DNA from: Gemmatimonadota bacterium
GTDB lineage: Bacteria; 4572-55; J002
Reading direction: 5' to 3'
Assembly (NCBI GenBank): GCA_003697105.1
Contig: RFFQ01000025.1
Span: 1 to 46,618 of the forward strand
DNA length: 46,618 nt
Part shown: positions 18,274 through 26,653 of the stretch, in pieces
How positions within the stretch are numbered: position 1 is the stretch's first letter
How the letters are laid out: every line of letters begins with the position of its first letter
Notes under the pieces: model-generated
Told to the model about the DNA's origin: nothing
Seen by the model: the letters and a program-made list of their open reading frames with translations, nothing else
The model's database searches: none
Made by a program: the position numbers and the translations under genes

Positions 18274-19614
18274 ATGAAAACCACCACCGAATTTAACCAA
18301 ATGTATCTATCTGATTTTAAAAGGGTTGAGTCCAGTTTGAATGGCGCGAAAGATCATCCGGTTCATGCCTTGCGCCAAGCCGGAATCACCCGTTTTAATG
18401 AACTCGGTTTTCCGACGACACGCCATGAGGAATGGAAATATACCAATATTCTCCCGCTGGCAAAAACAACCTTTAAGGCGTCTTTTCGCTACGATGCCGC
18501 TGGAGTAACGCCGGAAACGGTGACGCACTTCAGTTTTGAAGGCTTGGATTGTATCCAGTTGGTTTTTGTGAACGGTCACTTTTCGGCGGAACTCTCCCAC
18601 ACCACCGATTTGCCGGAAGGTGTGACGGTCCTCAGTTTGGCGGAGGCGTTCAACTCTCACCCAGACCTCATCCAAGCGCATTTAGGTAAATATGCCGTGG
18701 CGGATGAAAATCCATTTGTGGCACTTAATAATGCTTTTATTCAGGATGGGGCATTTCTTCATGTGGCAAAAAATATTGTGCTGGAAAAGCCGGTTCATTT
18801 CCTCTATCTATCCAGTGCCCCAGATGAACCTGTTCGTTCCCATCCTCGCAACCTCTTTATTCTGGATACCGGCGCTCAGGTCAACGTTATTGAGCACTAC
18901 ACCGGAATCGAAAATCAAACATACTTTACCAATCCGGTCACGGAAGTGGTGCTTGCGGCTAATGCGGAAATTCATCTGATCCGCCTGCAGGATGAAAGCA
19001 AAAATGCCTACCATGTTTCGGCAACACAGGTTGTACAGCAACGGGACAGCCGGTTTTATGCCAACTCCTTCGATTTTGGAGCGAAAATTGTCCGTAATGA
19101 CCCGGGGATGCGTGCCGACGGGGAAGGTACGCATTCTGAACTCAATGGATTGTACGTACTCAACGGCGACCAGCATTGCGATAATCACACAGTGATTGAT
19201 CATGCCATGCCGAATGCGACCAGTCATGAAATTTATAAAGGTGTGCTGAGTGATAACGCTCGGGCGGTCTTCAATGGTAAAATTTTTGTCCGTCAGGACG
19301 CCCAAAAGATCGATTCGGTTCAAGAAAATAACAATATTTTGCTGAGTGATTCCGCCGAAGTGGATACCAAACCCCAACTGGAAATTTTTGCCGATGATGT
19401 GAAGTGTACCCACGGAGCAACCATCGGTAAATTAGATGATGAACCTATTTTTTATTTGCAAGCCCGCGGGATTGACCGTGAAAAAGCGAAGACCATCTTA
19501 ACCCATGCGTTTGCCTATCAGGTGATCGATTTTGTCCAAATCGAAGAAATGCACCCTTACTTGAACAAACTTCTTTCTGCACAGTTGAATGAAGCAATTG
19601 AGGTTGTCTTATGA
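18274..19614 (+). CDS. sufD: Fe-S cluster assembly protein SufD
   Basis: 446 residues from the ATG at 18274, preceded by GGGAGG; a longer upstream frame runs through sufC and was rejected. SufD is the SufB partner. The Fe-binding histidine expected in KCTHGATIGKLDDEPIFYL is H380 (E. coli H360). HEEWKYTN near the N-terminus and the AVFNGKIFVRQDAQKIDSVQ stretch are typical. Its last 4 bases overlap sufS (ATGA), implying coupled translation. Confidence 0.96.
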   Translation: MKTTTEFNQMYLSDFKRVESSLNGAKDHPVHALRQAGITRFNELGFPTTRHEEWKYTNILPLAKTTFKASFRYDAAGVTPETVTHFSFEGLDCIQLVFVNGHFSAELSHTTDLPEGVTVLSLAEAFNSHPDLIQAHLGKYAVADENPFVALNNAFIQDGAFLHVAKNIVLEKPVHFLYLSSAPDEPVRSHPRNLFILDTGAQVNVIEHYTGIENQTYFTNPVTEVVLAANAEIHLIRLQDESKNAYHVSATQVVQQRDSRFYANSFDFGAKIVRNDPGMRADGEGTHSELNGLYVLNGDQHCDNHTVIDHAMPNATSHEIYKGVLSDNARAVFNGKIFVRQDAQKIDSVQENNNILLSDSAEVDTKPQLEIFADDVKCTHGATIGKLDDEPIFYLQARGIDREKAKTILTHAFAYQVIDFVQIEEMHPYLNKLLSAQLNEAIEVVL

Positions 19615-20843
19615 CCGCGAGTTTTGATGTTCACCGGATACGGCAAGATTTTCCGGTATTGATGCAGACTATTGGCAGTAAACCGCTGGTGTATCTGGAT
19701 AATGCCGCTACTAGCCAAAAGCCGCAAGTGGTTATCGACGTGATCCGGCGCTACTATGCGGAGATCAATGCCAATGTTCATCGGGGCGTTCATACTCTGA
19801 GCCAGAAAGCCACCGCGGCGTATGAGGAAGCACGTTTAAAGGTGAAAAGCTTCATCAATGCGCCATCCGAACGGCAGATCATCTTTACGCGGGGCACCAC
19901 GGACGGGATTAATTTGGTGGTACATTGCTACGGACGGCAGCATATTGGCGCCGGTGATGAAATCATTATTTCCGCGATGGAACACCATTCCAATATTGTG
20001 CCTTGGCAGATGTTGTGCGAGGAAAAAGGCGCAACCCTCCGGATCATCCCAATGAACGAACGCGGTGAATTGGAAATTGAGGCGTACAAACAGTTATTTT
20101 CCGAACGGACTCAATTTGTCTCGCTGGTACACATTTCCAACTCTTTGGGAACGGTTAATCCAATTGAAACAATGATCCAAATCGCTCACCAGCATGGTGT
20201 GCCGGTATTGATCGATGGGGCGCAAGCCGTACCTCACGCTCCGGTGGATGTCCAAGCATTAGATTGCGATTTTTACGCGTTTTCCGGTCATAAGATGTTC
20301 GCCGCCACAGGAATTGGAGTACTGTACGGTAAAGCAGACCTGTTGGAACGTATGCCCCCGTATCAAGGTGGCGGGGATATGATCCTCTCCGTTAGTTTTG
20401 ATAAAACCATTTACAATGAGATTCCCCATAAATTTGAAGCCGGTACCCCCCATATCTCTGGTGTGATTTCATTAGGGGCGGCTATTGATTATCTGAATCA
20501 AATCGGTCGTGTGGCGGCTATGGAGTATGAAAATGCGCTCTTGGATTATGCTACCGCTCAATTAGCCGATATACCGCGTGTGAACCTGATCGGGACTGCC
20601 CGGGAAAAAGCTAGTATTATTTCGTTTACCATTGATGAGGTTCACCCGCACGATATTGGCACATTGCTGGATATGGAGAGCATTGCCATTCGGGCAGGGC
20701 ATCACTGTACCCAGCCAGTGATGCAATGGTTTCAGATTCCCGCCACGGCACGAGCGTCATTTGCCTTTTATAATACGTATGAGGAAGTGGATCGTCTGGT
20801 TCAGGCGATTCATAAGGTAATAGAGGTGTTTCATCATGGATGA
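19611..20843 (+). CDS. sufS: Cysteine desulfurase SufS
   Basis: 410 residues, group II PLP-dependent cysteine desulfurase. The PLP lysine is K228 in FSGHKMFAATGIGVLYG and the persulfide cysteine is C366 in RAGHHCTQP. VYLDNAATSQKP and NVHRGVHTLS are typical of the N-terminal part. It takes sulfur from cysteine and passes it to SufU next to it. The end overlaps sufU by 8 bases. Confidence 0.97.
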   Translation: MTASFDVHRIRQDFPVLMQTIGSKPLVYLDNAATSQKPQVVIDVIRRYYAEINANVHRGVHTLSQKATAAYEEARLKVKSFINAPSERQIIFTRGTTDGINLVVHCYGRQHIGAGDEIIISAMEHHSNIVPWQMLCEEKGATLRIIPMNERGELEIEAYKQLFSERTQFVSLVHISNSLGTVNPIETMIQIAHQHGVPVLIDGAQAVPHAPVDVQALDCDFYAFSGHKMFAATGIGVLYGKADLLERMPPYQGGGDMILSVSFDKTIYNEIPHKFEAGTPHISGVISLGAAIDYLNQIGRVAAMEYENALLDYATAQLADIPRVNLIGTAREKASIISFTIDEVHPHDIGTLLDMESIAIRAGHHCTQPVMQWFQIPATARASFAFYNTYEEVDRLVQAIHKVIEVFHHG

Positions 20844-21294
20844 ATATCGCGAACTATATCAGCAAATTATTTTAGATCACAATAAGAATCCGCGCAATTT
20901 TACCACCATTGACCCTAGCACGCATCACGCTGAAGGGTACAACCCGCTTTGTGGGGATCATTACACGATTTTCATGAATGTTGAAGGGGATGTTATTCGC
21001 AAGGTGGGTTTTCAAGGGAATGGTTGCGCGATTTCCAAAGCATCTGCCTCGGTCATGACAACATTACTGAAAGGCAAAACCATCGCCGAAGCGGAACATT
21101 TGCTGGAACTATTCCACGATGTGGTGATGGGGAAACAGGAACTGCCCAGTGATGATGATGACGATCCCGCTCTGGATAAGATTCGGGCGTTTGTAGGTGT
21201 ACGTGATTTTCCGGTGCGGGTTAAATGTGCCACATTACCGTGGCATGCCGCCAAGGCGGCCCTGCATGAGGCGGATCAGGTGTCAACGGAGTGA
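20836..21294 (+). CDS. sufU: Sulfur-transfer protein SufU
   Basis: 152 residues, the Gram-positive-type SufU. Three zinc-binding cysteines are present, C39 (NPLCGD), C64 (GNGCAIS) and C131 (VKCATLPW), with D41 as fourth ligand. The roughly 20-residue insertion relative to IscU (about 95-125, with a run of Asp) marks it as SufU. It accepts persulfide sulfur from SufS by ligand swapping. A 138-bp gap follows before the next gene. Confidence 0.95.
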   Translation: MDEYRELYQQIILDHNKNPRNFTTIDPSTHHAEGYNPLCGDHYTIFMNVEGDVIRKVGFQGNGCAISKASASVMTTLLKGKTIAEAEHLLELFHDVVMGKQELPSDDDDDPALDKIRAFVGVRDFPVRVKCATLPWHAAKAALHEADQVSTE

Positions 21295-21350
21295 TAATCA
21301 TATTTACATAATTTTTTAATTATCCCCGAGTATGGAAACCTGTGGTTAGG

Positions 21351-21398
21351 TTAGCGGATAACGGCGTGTCCCTTGGAGAGGGGCACATCGCTCGCTAA
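21351..21398 (+). other. Nested hairpin between sufU and the MIP18 gene
   Basis: TTAGCG (21351-21356) pairs with CGCTAA (21393-21398), enclosing GTGTCCC (21366-21372) with GGGGCAC (21380-21386). No T-tract follows, so it is not a simple terminator. It could adjust expression or stability of the downstream part of the operon. Confidence 0.4.
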
Positions 21399-21432
21399 AT
21401 TGCATTTCACACATCAGGGTATAGGTGTTATC

Positions 21433-22050
21433 ATGGCATTTCTCGGCATATTCAAACGGGATGATGCGGATACAACCGCAACATCTTCATCGCTCTCTCA
21501 ACAACAAGTAATTGAGGTTTTAAAGCAGTGCTACCCGCCCAATAATCCCCAAAGCGTTTACGATTTAGGTCTTGTTTCGCTGGTGGAAGTGGAAAACGGC
21601 AACGTGCACATCGATTTGACGGTGGATCGACCAAAATCTCCAGAAACCAAAGCGCTGGTGGAGAAGATCGACGCTCAGGTGAGGACGCTGGGCGGACTGG
21701 AAGAACTTACAATTGATGTTCATGGGAAGAAAAATACCCAATCCACAGACCTAACCGAAGCGGATATCATCGACGTTATCAAAACCTGTTATGACCCGGA
21801 GATTCCGGTCAATATTTATGAATTAGGGCTGATTTACGGGATTGAAATTCTGGATGGCGGTGTCGTCGATATAAAAATGACGCTAACAGCTCCAAATTGT
21901 CCGGCGGCGCAATCCTTGCCGGAAGAGGTTCGTTACAAAATTAGCCAATTGGATGGGGTGCAAGATGTCAATGTTAATATTGTCTGGACGCCGCCTTGGA
22001 CTCCAGACTTAATGTCAGAAAGCGCACGGCTTGAACTCGGTATTTTCTAA
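21433..22050 (+). CDS. Tandem MIP18/DUF59 Fe-S protein, SufT-like
   Basis: 205 residues from the ATG at 21433, with AGGTG ahead. Two MIP18-type domains (about 22-97 and 107-185) follow each other. The second carries DPEIPVNIYELGLIYGIE and the conserved cysteine motif TAPNCPAAQ (C156). The first keeps VYDLGLVSLVEVENG but has DRPKSPETK where the cysteine motif should be, so it has lost the metal or persulfide site. Single-domain SufT proteins help mature Fe-S clients; this double form in a suf operon probably does the same, with the first domain structural. Confidence 0.85.
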   Translation: MAFLGIFKRDDADTTATSSSLSQQQVIEVLKQCYPPNNPQSVYDLGLVSLVEVENGNVHIDLTVDRPKSPETKALVEKIDAQVRTLGGLEELTIDVHGKKNTQSTDLTEADIIDVIKTCYDPEIPVNIYELGLIYGIEILDGGVVDIKMTLTAPNCPAAQSLPEEVRYKISQLDGVQDVNVNIVWTPPWTPDLMSESARLELGIF

Positions 22051-22090
22051 ATTTCATCCTTTTTTCACAATAAAAGCAGGAGATATGTAC

Positions 22091-22627
22091 ATGGCGCGTA
22101 ATTTAATGGCAGGGCGTCCTCCGATTTATGACCCGGAGGCGGTAATTCCCATGCGGGACGAGTTAAAAGCAGTTGGATTTGAAGAATTACTAACTCCCGA
22201 AGATGTGGATCAGGCGATCCAAAATAATACAGGTACTCTATTGGTGGTGATCAACTCCGTTTGTGGGTGTGCCGCCGGCAGTGCCCGCCCCGGGGTTGCC
22301 CTGGCGTTACAACATACTACCATCCCCGATCGATTGATGACGGTGTTTGCTGGTATGGAGCGGGATGCGGTGGACCGCTTACGGGAATACCTCGTTGGGT
22401 ATCCCCCGTCATCCCCTTTTATGGTGATTTTTGAGGGTGACAAACCTGTGTTTGTCCTTCAACGAATGGACATTGAGGGTCATACTCCGCAGGAGATCGC
22501 GGCGGATTTAGCTTCCGCATTTGAAAAATATTGTTCTAAGCCCGGACCATCCATCTCTCCAGAAACCTTTGAAGAGCTGGGTTTTGCCCGATTTTGTGGC
22601 TCTAAAATCCCCAAGTTTGTTGCTTAA
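22091..22627 (+). CDS. BrxA/BrxB family bacilliredoxin
   Basis: 178 residues. Of two close ATGs (22085, 22091) the second has better spacing (8 bases) from AGGAG. The family motif INSVCGCAAGSARPG gives the CGC active site at 58-60. Bacilliredoxins remove bacillithiol from oxidised protein thiols; whether this organism makes bacillithiol is unknown. The protein is about 35 residues longer than typical BrxA, with a tail after the core that holds two more cysteines (KYC and RFC). Its place between the SufT-like and Rrf2 genes suggests protection or repair of Fe-S assembly thiols. Confidence 0.9.
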   Translation: MARNLMAGRPPIYDPEAVIPMRDELKAVGFEELLTPEDVDQAIQNNTGTLLVVINSVCGCAAGSARPGVALALQHTTIPDRLMTVFAGMERDAVDRLREYLVGYPPSSPFMVIFEGDKPVFVLQRMDIEGHTPQEIAADLASAFEKYCSKPGPSISPETFEELGFARFCGSKIPKFVA

Positions 22628-22648
22628 CCCCAAGTATAGGGTAGGTTT

Positions 22649-23146
22649 ATGAAGTTTAGTACCCAAGAAGAGTATGGCTTACGGTGTTTGTTACATATTG
22701 CCAAGCAAGGTTGCGGGGGTAGCCAAACGATTTCAGAAATTAGTGAGGCAGAAGGGTTATCCAGCCATTATGTGGCAAAGTTGATGCGCATCTTGCGGCA
22801 AGGTGGTTTTGTCGCGAGTGTGCGGGGGCAAGCCGGTGGCTATGAATTAGCTCGCGCCGCAGACCAAATTCGGGTGAGTGAGGTGATCACCGTGTTGGGT
22901 GGTAAGTTTTTTGATGATGATTTTTGTGAGCGCCATGCCGGGGCGGAGGAATGTTGTATCCATTTGGATGTGGCGTGTTCCTTACGCGGATTATGGTTTC
23001 GTGTCCAAACGGCAGTGGATCAAGTTCTATCACAGACAACCTTGCAAGATTTGATTACACCGGAATCTTCTGGCGGTAGCCCGCTCATAAATATGGGTGA
23101 CTCCGGGGTACTAGAGTCGCAGATTTACTTGGGGCACGCCACGTAA
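22649..23146 (+). CDS. Rrf2-family regulator, likely Fe-S sensing
   Basis: 165 residues. An N-terminal winged helix (MKFSTQEEYGLRCLLHIA, LSSHYVAKLMRILRQGGFV, RGQAGGYELAR) is typical of Rrf2. C93, C102, C103 and C110 lie in the cluster-binding region used by IscR (three Cys), but with different spacing, and the SLRGLW after C110 is typical of suf-linked Rrf2 proteins. As last gene of the suf operon, 21 bp after the bacilliredoxin, it most likely represses the operon according to cluster supply. The exact target site is not proven; see the direct repeat at 15835-15871. Confidence 0.9.
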   Translation: MKFSTQEEYGLRCLLHIAKQGCGGSQTISEISEAEGLSSHYVAKLMRILRQGGFVASVRGQAGGYELARAADQIRVSEVITVLGGKFFDDDFCERHAGAEECCIHLDVACSLRGLWFRVQTAVDQVLSQTTLQDLITPESSGGSPLINMGDSGVLESQIYLGHAT

Positions 23147-23189
23147 CTGCCTCTTTGGTAGTCGGTGTGCCATGCCCTAAAGCAAACAC

Positions 23190-23227
23190 GCGCCATCATC
23201 TAGTAAGAACGATGATGGCGCTTTTTT
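23190..23227 (+). terminator. Rho-independent terminator of the suf operon
   Basis: GCGCCATCATC and GATGATGGCGC form a perfect 11-bp stem with a 10-base loop, followed by six T residues. The stop codon of the convergent TPR gene lies inside the T-tract, so the two operons meet here. Confidence 0.92.
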
Positions 23228-24602
23228 ATGAGGATTTATGGCGGGTGGTTTTTTGTTTGGCGCGTTTTAAGGTGGCATTCAACGTGGGCGTGATCGTTTT
23301 TATCAGAGCATTTAGCTCAGAGATATCCAGTTGTGCCGCTTTTTTGAGGAATGTGGCCGTGCGGGAGAAGAGCGTTTTTAATTTTTGGTACCGTTGGGGG
23401 TCTGTGTCAGACAATTCCCGAAAATATTGCCATATTTGGCGGGGCAATAGTTCGTTTAGAAAGGATTTGAGCCGTTGGTAATCCTCCTCCATCTGGTGAT
23501 ATTGGTTTCTTAGATTATCAAGTGCTTGGCGGGTCTGATCTGTGTGATGCTGGATTTGGACGTTGGTTAGTTGGCGGTTCGAGCGTTCCGCAAACAAAAT
23601 GGATTGGTAGTGATGGTACTGCTGGTAATGATAAAGTGCTTGCTGAGGTTGGTTCACTTCTTGATAGAGGGTGGCTAATAGATAGTGTGCCCGATGAATC
23701 TCCTCTTTATCTTGAATCTTTTCCGCCAGTTCCAAAGCGTTTGTTAAGTGGCTGGCGGCTTTATCTAAATCCCGGAATGACGTTTGAGAGAGCAGGTAAC
23801 ATTCACCCAATCCGATTAAAGCGACCATCTGATTATGTTTGTGTCCCACCTGTTTTGCCAGTGTCAACCCCAATTGGAATTGCGCCAAGGCGAGGTCATA
23901 TTGGTTGAGTTTCAGATGAATTCGTCCCATATCATTTAATGCAAAGACTTCCCCGTACCGGTTCCCCACGTGGCGGCAGATTTCTAGCCCGCGTTCATAA
24001 TATTTTAACGCGTCATCATACTTTTCCAACGTTGTATATATTTTCCCTAAGTTATTCACTGTAATACTTTCGCCGTGCATATTGCCTGTTTTTTGGCATT
24101 TATCCAGTGCTTCCAACATGTATTCCAGCGCTTTGGTTTCATCAAGCAAACTCATATAAACGAGACCAATGCTGATCAACACAAATGCTTCAATATAATT
24201 ATCGTTTTCTTGCTGGCACATTTTTAATGCTTTGAACCCAATTTCAAGTGCCGAGGAAAACTCTGCGAGACGGCGGTGTGCGTCTGCCAAGGTGTTTAGA
24301 AGTTGAATTTGTAAGGTGTGATCGTTTTCCCGTTCGGCATAGGGCATGGCTTCCATGATCAACCGTTTAGCCAGATCATAATGCCCCGATGAATAATAGC
24401 AAAATGCTTGCGTACGAAGGCTATATGCCTGCCCTTTTTCATAACCAATCTCTTTTGACAGGGCGATAGCTTCCGCTGCCAAATCCAGTGCGCGTTCCTG
24501 AATCGTTTGAAGTTCCCATGCCAGCTCATTCAATAGATCGATTCGTGCGGTACCGTGGGCACTTTGGAGTTGCTGTTCCAGTTGGATGATTTTTTCATTC
24601 AT
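23226..24602 (-). CDS. TPR-repeat protein with C-terminal coiled coil
   Basis: 458 residues. TPR units of the TPR_12 style fill about 10-340 (for example AYSLRTQAFCYYSSGHYDLA, NNLGKIYTTLEKYDDALKYY, ALNDMGRIHLKLNQYDLAL). A coiled-coil stretch (about 345-400) and a basic helical tail follow. The repeats resemble those of the giant kinase at 8530-15687 but no kinase, ATPase or output domain is present. No signal peptide; cytoplasmic. Likely a protein-interaction module, partner unknown. AAAGGTG lies 9 bases ahead of the ATG, and a leader of about 240 bases precedes it. Confidence 0.85.
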   Translation of the reverse strand: MNEKIIQLEQQLQSAHGTARIDLLNELAWELQTIQERALDLAAEAIALSKEIGYEKGQAYSLRTQAFCYYSSGHYDLAKRLIMEAMPYAERENDHTLQIQLLNTLADAHRRLAEFSSALEIGFKALKMCQQENDNYIEAFVLISIGLVYMSLLDETKALEYMLEALDKCQKTGNMHGESITVNNLGKIYTTLEKYDDALKYYERGLEICRHVGNRYGEVFALNDMGRIHLKLNQYDLALAQFQLGLTLAKQVGHKHNQMVALIGLGECYLLSQTSFRDLDKAASHLTNALELAEKIQDKEEIHRAHYLLATLYQEVNQPQQALYHYQQYHHYQSILFAERSNRQLTNVQIQHHTDQTRQALDNLRNQYHQMEEDYQRLKSFLNELLPRQIWQYFRELSDTDPQRYQKLKTLFSRTATFLKKAAQLDISELNALIKTITPTLNATLKRAKQKTTRHKSS

Positions 24603-24646
24603 GGGGATTCACCTTTTTAGTTGACAGGGATGACCAGTTCACACCC

Positions 24647-24842
24647 GGTCTCATTCGTCATGCCATCCGGGAAACACGGGCAATTTTGCCATTGTGAGAC
24701 CCCAGCGGGTTTCGCAAAACCCTATGTTTTTCTAGGATAGCATCCGCTAAAGACCGGATATAAGACCCACAACCTGCTTGATAGGCGAAAGTTGTGCCAA
24801 CCGAAATCAGACCAGCGCTAACTGGGGCTGTTCGGTGTTTCC
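24647..24842 (-). ncRNA. Candidate structured RNA leader of the TPR gene
   Basis: The 5' leader contains a closed multibranch fold. Outer stem: 24835-24842 with 24670-24677 (8 bp). Second stem: 24822-24828 with 24699-24705. Hairpins: 24791-24796 with 24768-24773; 24755-24759 with 24742-24746; 24717-24722 with 24707-24712 (GGGTTT, 4-base loop); 24687-24690 with 24679-24682. An alternative 7-bp pairing, 24695-24701 with 24647-24653, excludes the second stem, as in a switch. I could not match it to tmRNA, 6S, SRP, RNase P or common riboswitches by eye. It may be a riboswitch, a free RNA or chance. Confidence 0.45.
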
Positions 24843-24852
24843 AATTTTATCT

Positions 24853-24881
24853 AGTATATCATATTAGAGGGAATCTGTCCA
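24853..24881 (-). promoter_or_regulatory. Promoter of the structured leader and TPR gene
   Basis: On the minus strand TGGACA (24876-24881) and TATACT (24853-24858) are exactly 17 bp apart. The expected start is near 24846, directly before the outer stem of the proposed RNA fold and about 245 bases before the TPR ATG. Confidence 0.65.
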
Positions 24882-24921
24882 TCACTGAAAATAAAAATCG
24901 CATGAGACCGGTATTCAGGGC

Positions 24922-24950
24922 TTGACGTGGGATACACGCATGCGTTATTT
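24922..24950 (+). promoter_or_regulatory. Candidate promoter of clpS
   Basis: TTGACG (24922-24927) and TTATTT (24945-24950) are 17 bp apart, about 90 bp before clpS. The -10 is weak. The remaining bases between here and clpS show nothing else notable. Confidence 0.35.
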
Positions 24951-25044
24951 TTTGAACATCTTTGAGCGCCGGTCTTTGGTTGCTCACATTTTTCAGCGCC
25001 AAAAAGGTAGTACTGGTACGATTAGGAAAGGGGTTAGTTGAGTC

Positions 25045-25356
25045 ATGCCGGATGTTATTGATGTTCCGCAAATAAAGCCCAAACCAGCTAAAGGAAGGGC
25101 TAAATCGGATAAACTTGATAAACTCCCGCGTTATGCCGTGATTCTGCATAATGATGATGAGCATTCAATGGATGAAGTGGTGGCGTATTTGATGCAGATT
25201 TTCGGATTTTCGCTTGGTAAAGCGACTTTGCACATGCTGGAGGCGCACTATGAAGGGCGCTCCACCGTGATGGTCACCCATCAGGAACGGGCAGAATTGT
25301 ACCGCGATAAGATGCGTTCTAAAACCCTCATTGCCTCTATTGAACGATTGGACTAA
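25045..25356 (+). CDS. clpS: ATP-dependent Clp protease adaptor ClpS
   Basis: 103 residues. ClpS binds proteins with destabilising N-terminal residues and delivers them to ClpA-ClpP. The N-degron pocket motif ILHNDDEHSMDEVV and the helix ATLHMLEAHYEGRSTVMV with the pocket histidine are present, after a flexible basic N-terminus of about 28 residues. The partner aat gene is at 42178. Seven bases separate it from the next gene, so the two are cotranscribed. Confidence 0.95.
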   Translation: MPDVIDVPQIKPKPAKGRAKSDKLDKLPRYAVILHNDDEHSMDEVVAYLMQIFGFSLGKATLHMLEAHYEGRSTVMVTHQERAELYRDKMRSKTLIASIERLD

Positions 25357-25363
25357 TCCCCGA

Positions 25364-26638
25364 ATGCTGCGACGAATCGCTCTTTACCTCATCGTGCTGG
25401 CCGGATTCTGGATTACAGGTGTGAAGGTAGCCTATCCCCAACCTGTGGAAGATCGGGGCTTGTGGGTGGTTCGGAATACTTTGACCTCTCCAACAGCAAT
25501 TGACGACCTCATTTACTGGGCTGTAAACGCCAATTTTAATTCGTTATTTGTACAAGTTTGCGGGCGGGGTGATGCCTATTACCGCTCCGAATTATTGCCC
25601 CCCGCAGAACCCTTTTTGGACAACCCACCGAGCTATGACCCCTTTGCCTATTTGGTGCAACAGGCGCATCGCTACGGGCTTGAAGTACATGCCTGGATTA
25701 ACGTATTTTACATTTGGTCCGCCGCGAATCCACCCCGTTCCGCGCGCCACATCTATTATCGCCATCCCGACTGGATTATGACCGATCAGGATGGGCGTTC
25801 TATGCGGGATTATACCCACACGGAACGCCGGCAAAAAGGAGTGGAAGGCATTTTTATTTCACCCGGTATTCCACAAGTGCGCAACCATTTACGCGAGATT
25901 GTGAATGAAATTCTCGAACAATATCCCGTGGATGGGATTCATCTGGATTATGTGCGCTATCCAGGTGCCTCCTATTCATTTGATTTTGTAACCCGCCACC
26001 GCTTTGAGCGAAAAGCAAAAGTTGACCCTTATGCCTTGCTTAATAATCAGTTGACCTTTCCGAGTACGGAAGAATTTTTGGCAAAAGTAAATGAGTGGAA
26101 CCAGTGGCGGGCAGATCAAATTACCCGGCTTGTACGGGCATTGCATTATGACATCAGCCGTAAACGTCCGCAGGTGAAACTTTCTGCCGCGGTGATTGCG
26201 GATGTGGAACGAGCGTATTATCGCTTTGGGCAAAAATGGGCAGATTGGTTGGCGGAAGGTATCTTAGATTTTGCCGTGCCTATGGCATACACCACAAACA
26301 TGGCAGATTTTGAGACTTATGTCCGTGATGCCGTGGCTCTGGCGGGTGACCGCCCTGTTTATGTGGGTATTGGCGTCTGGAACAAGCCGTTTGAGGATGC
26401 TTTGTTACAAATTCAAAAATGCCGGGCAGAAGGCGTGCAGGGTGTCGTGCTTTTTTCTCACAATGCGCTAACTCAACGTCCTGAATGGTATCTGGCTCTC
26501 CGGCAGGGTGCTTTTCGGGAACGTACTCTCCGCCCGGAAATGCCGTGGAAAGGTGTTCCGGAAATCGCTATTGAAAATGAAATGGAGTGGAAAATCCCAC
26601 CACTGCAGTGGTTAATCCCCAATTTAGTCCTCGATTAA
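25364..26638 (+). CDS. Secreted GHL10-family glycoside hydrolase-like protein
   Basis: 424 residues from the ATG at 25364, which starts a signal peptide or anchor (RRIALYLIVLAGFWITGVKVA). Then comes a TIM-barrel GHL10 (PF02638) domain: RGLWVVRNTLTSP, NFNSLFVQVCGRGDAYYRS, GLEVHAWINVFYIW and VDGIHLDYVRYPG with the conserved Asp. Relatives act on cell-wall or exopolysaccharide glycans; the substrate here is unknown. A longer frame starting in clpS was rejected. No strong ribosome site is seen, so translation is probably coupled to clpS. It converges on lptFG with only 15 bp between. Confidence 0.85.
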   Translation: MLRRIALYLIVLAGFWITGVKVAYPQPVEDRGLWVVRNTLTSPTAIDDLIYWAVNANFNSLFVQVCGRGDAYYRSELLPPAEPFLDNPPSYDPFAYLVQQAHRYGLEVHAWINVFYIWSAANPPRSARHIYYRHPDWIMTDQDGRSMRDYTHTERRQKGVEGIFISPGIPQVRNHLREIVNEILEQYPVDGIHLDYVRYPGASYSFDFVTRHRFERKAKVDPYALLNNQLTFPSTEEFLAKVNEWNQWRADQITRLVRALHYDISRKRPQVKLSAAVIADVERAYYRFGQKWADWLAEGILDFAVPMAYTTNMADFETYVRDAVALAGDRPVYVGIGVWNKPFEDALLQIQKCRAEGVQGVVLFSHNALTQRPEWYLALRQGAFRERTLRPEMPWKGVPEIAIENEMEWKIPPLQWLIPNLVLD

Positions 26639-26653
26639 GCATTCATACCGGAG

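Noticed and set aside
18808-19413. 201-codon minus-strand frame
   Set aside because: Antisense to sufD, which is clearly the real gene.
24647-24842. tmRNA, 6S, SRP RNA, RNase P RNA or cobalamin riboswitch
   Set aside because: Conserved motifs of each (tRNA-like CCA end and tag frame, GGAAGGAAGCAGC loop, GAGGAAAGTCC core, B12 box) were looked for by eye and not found.
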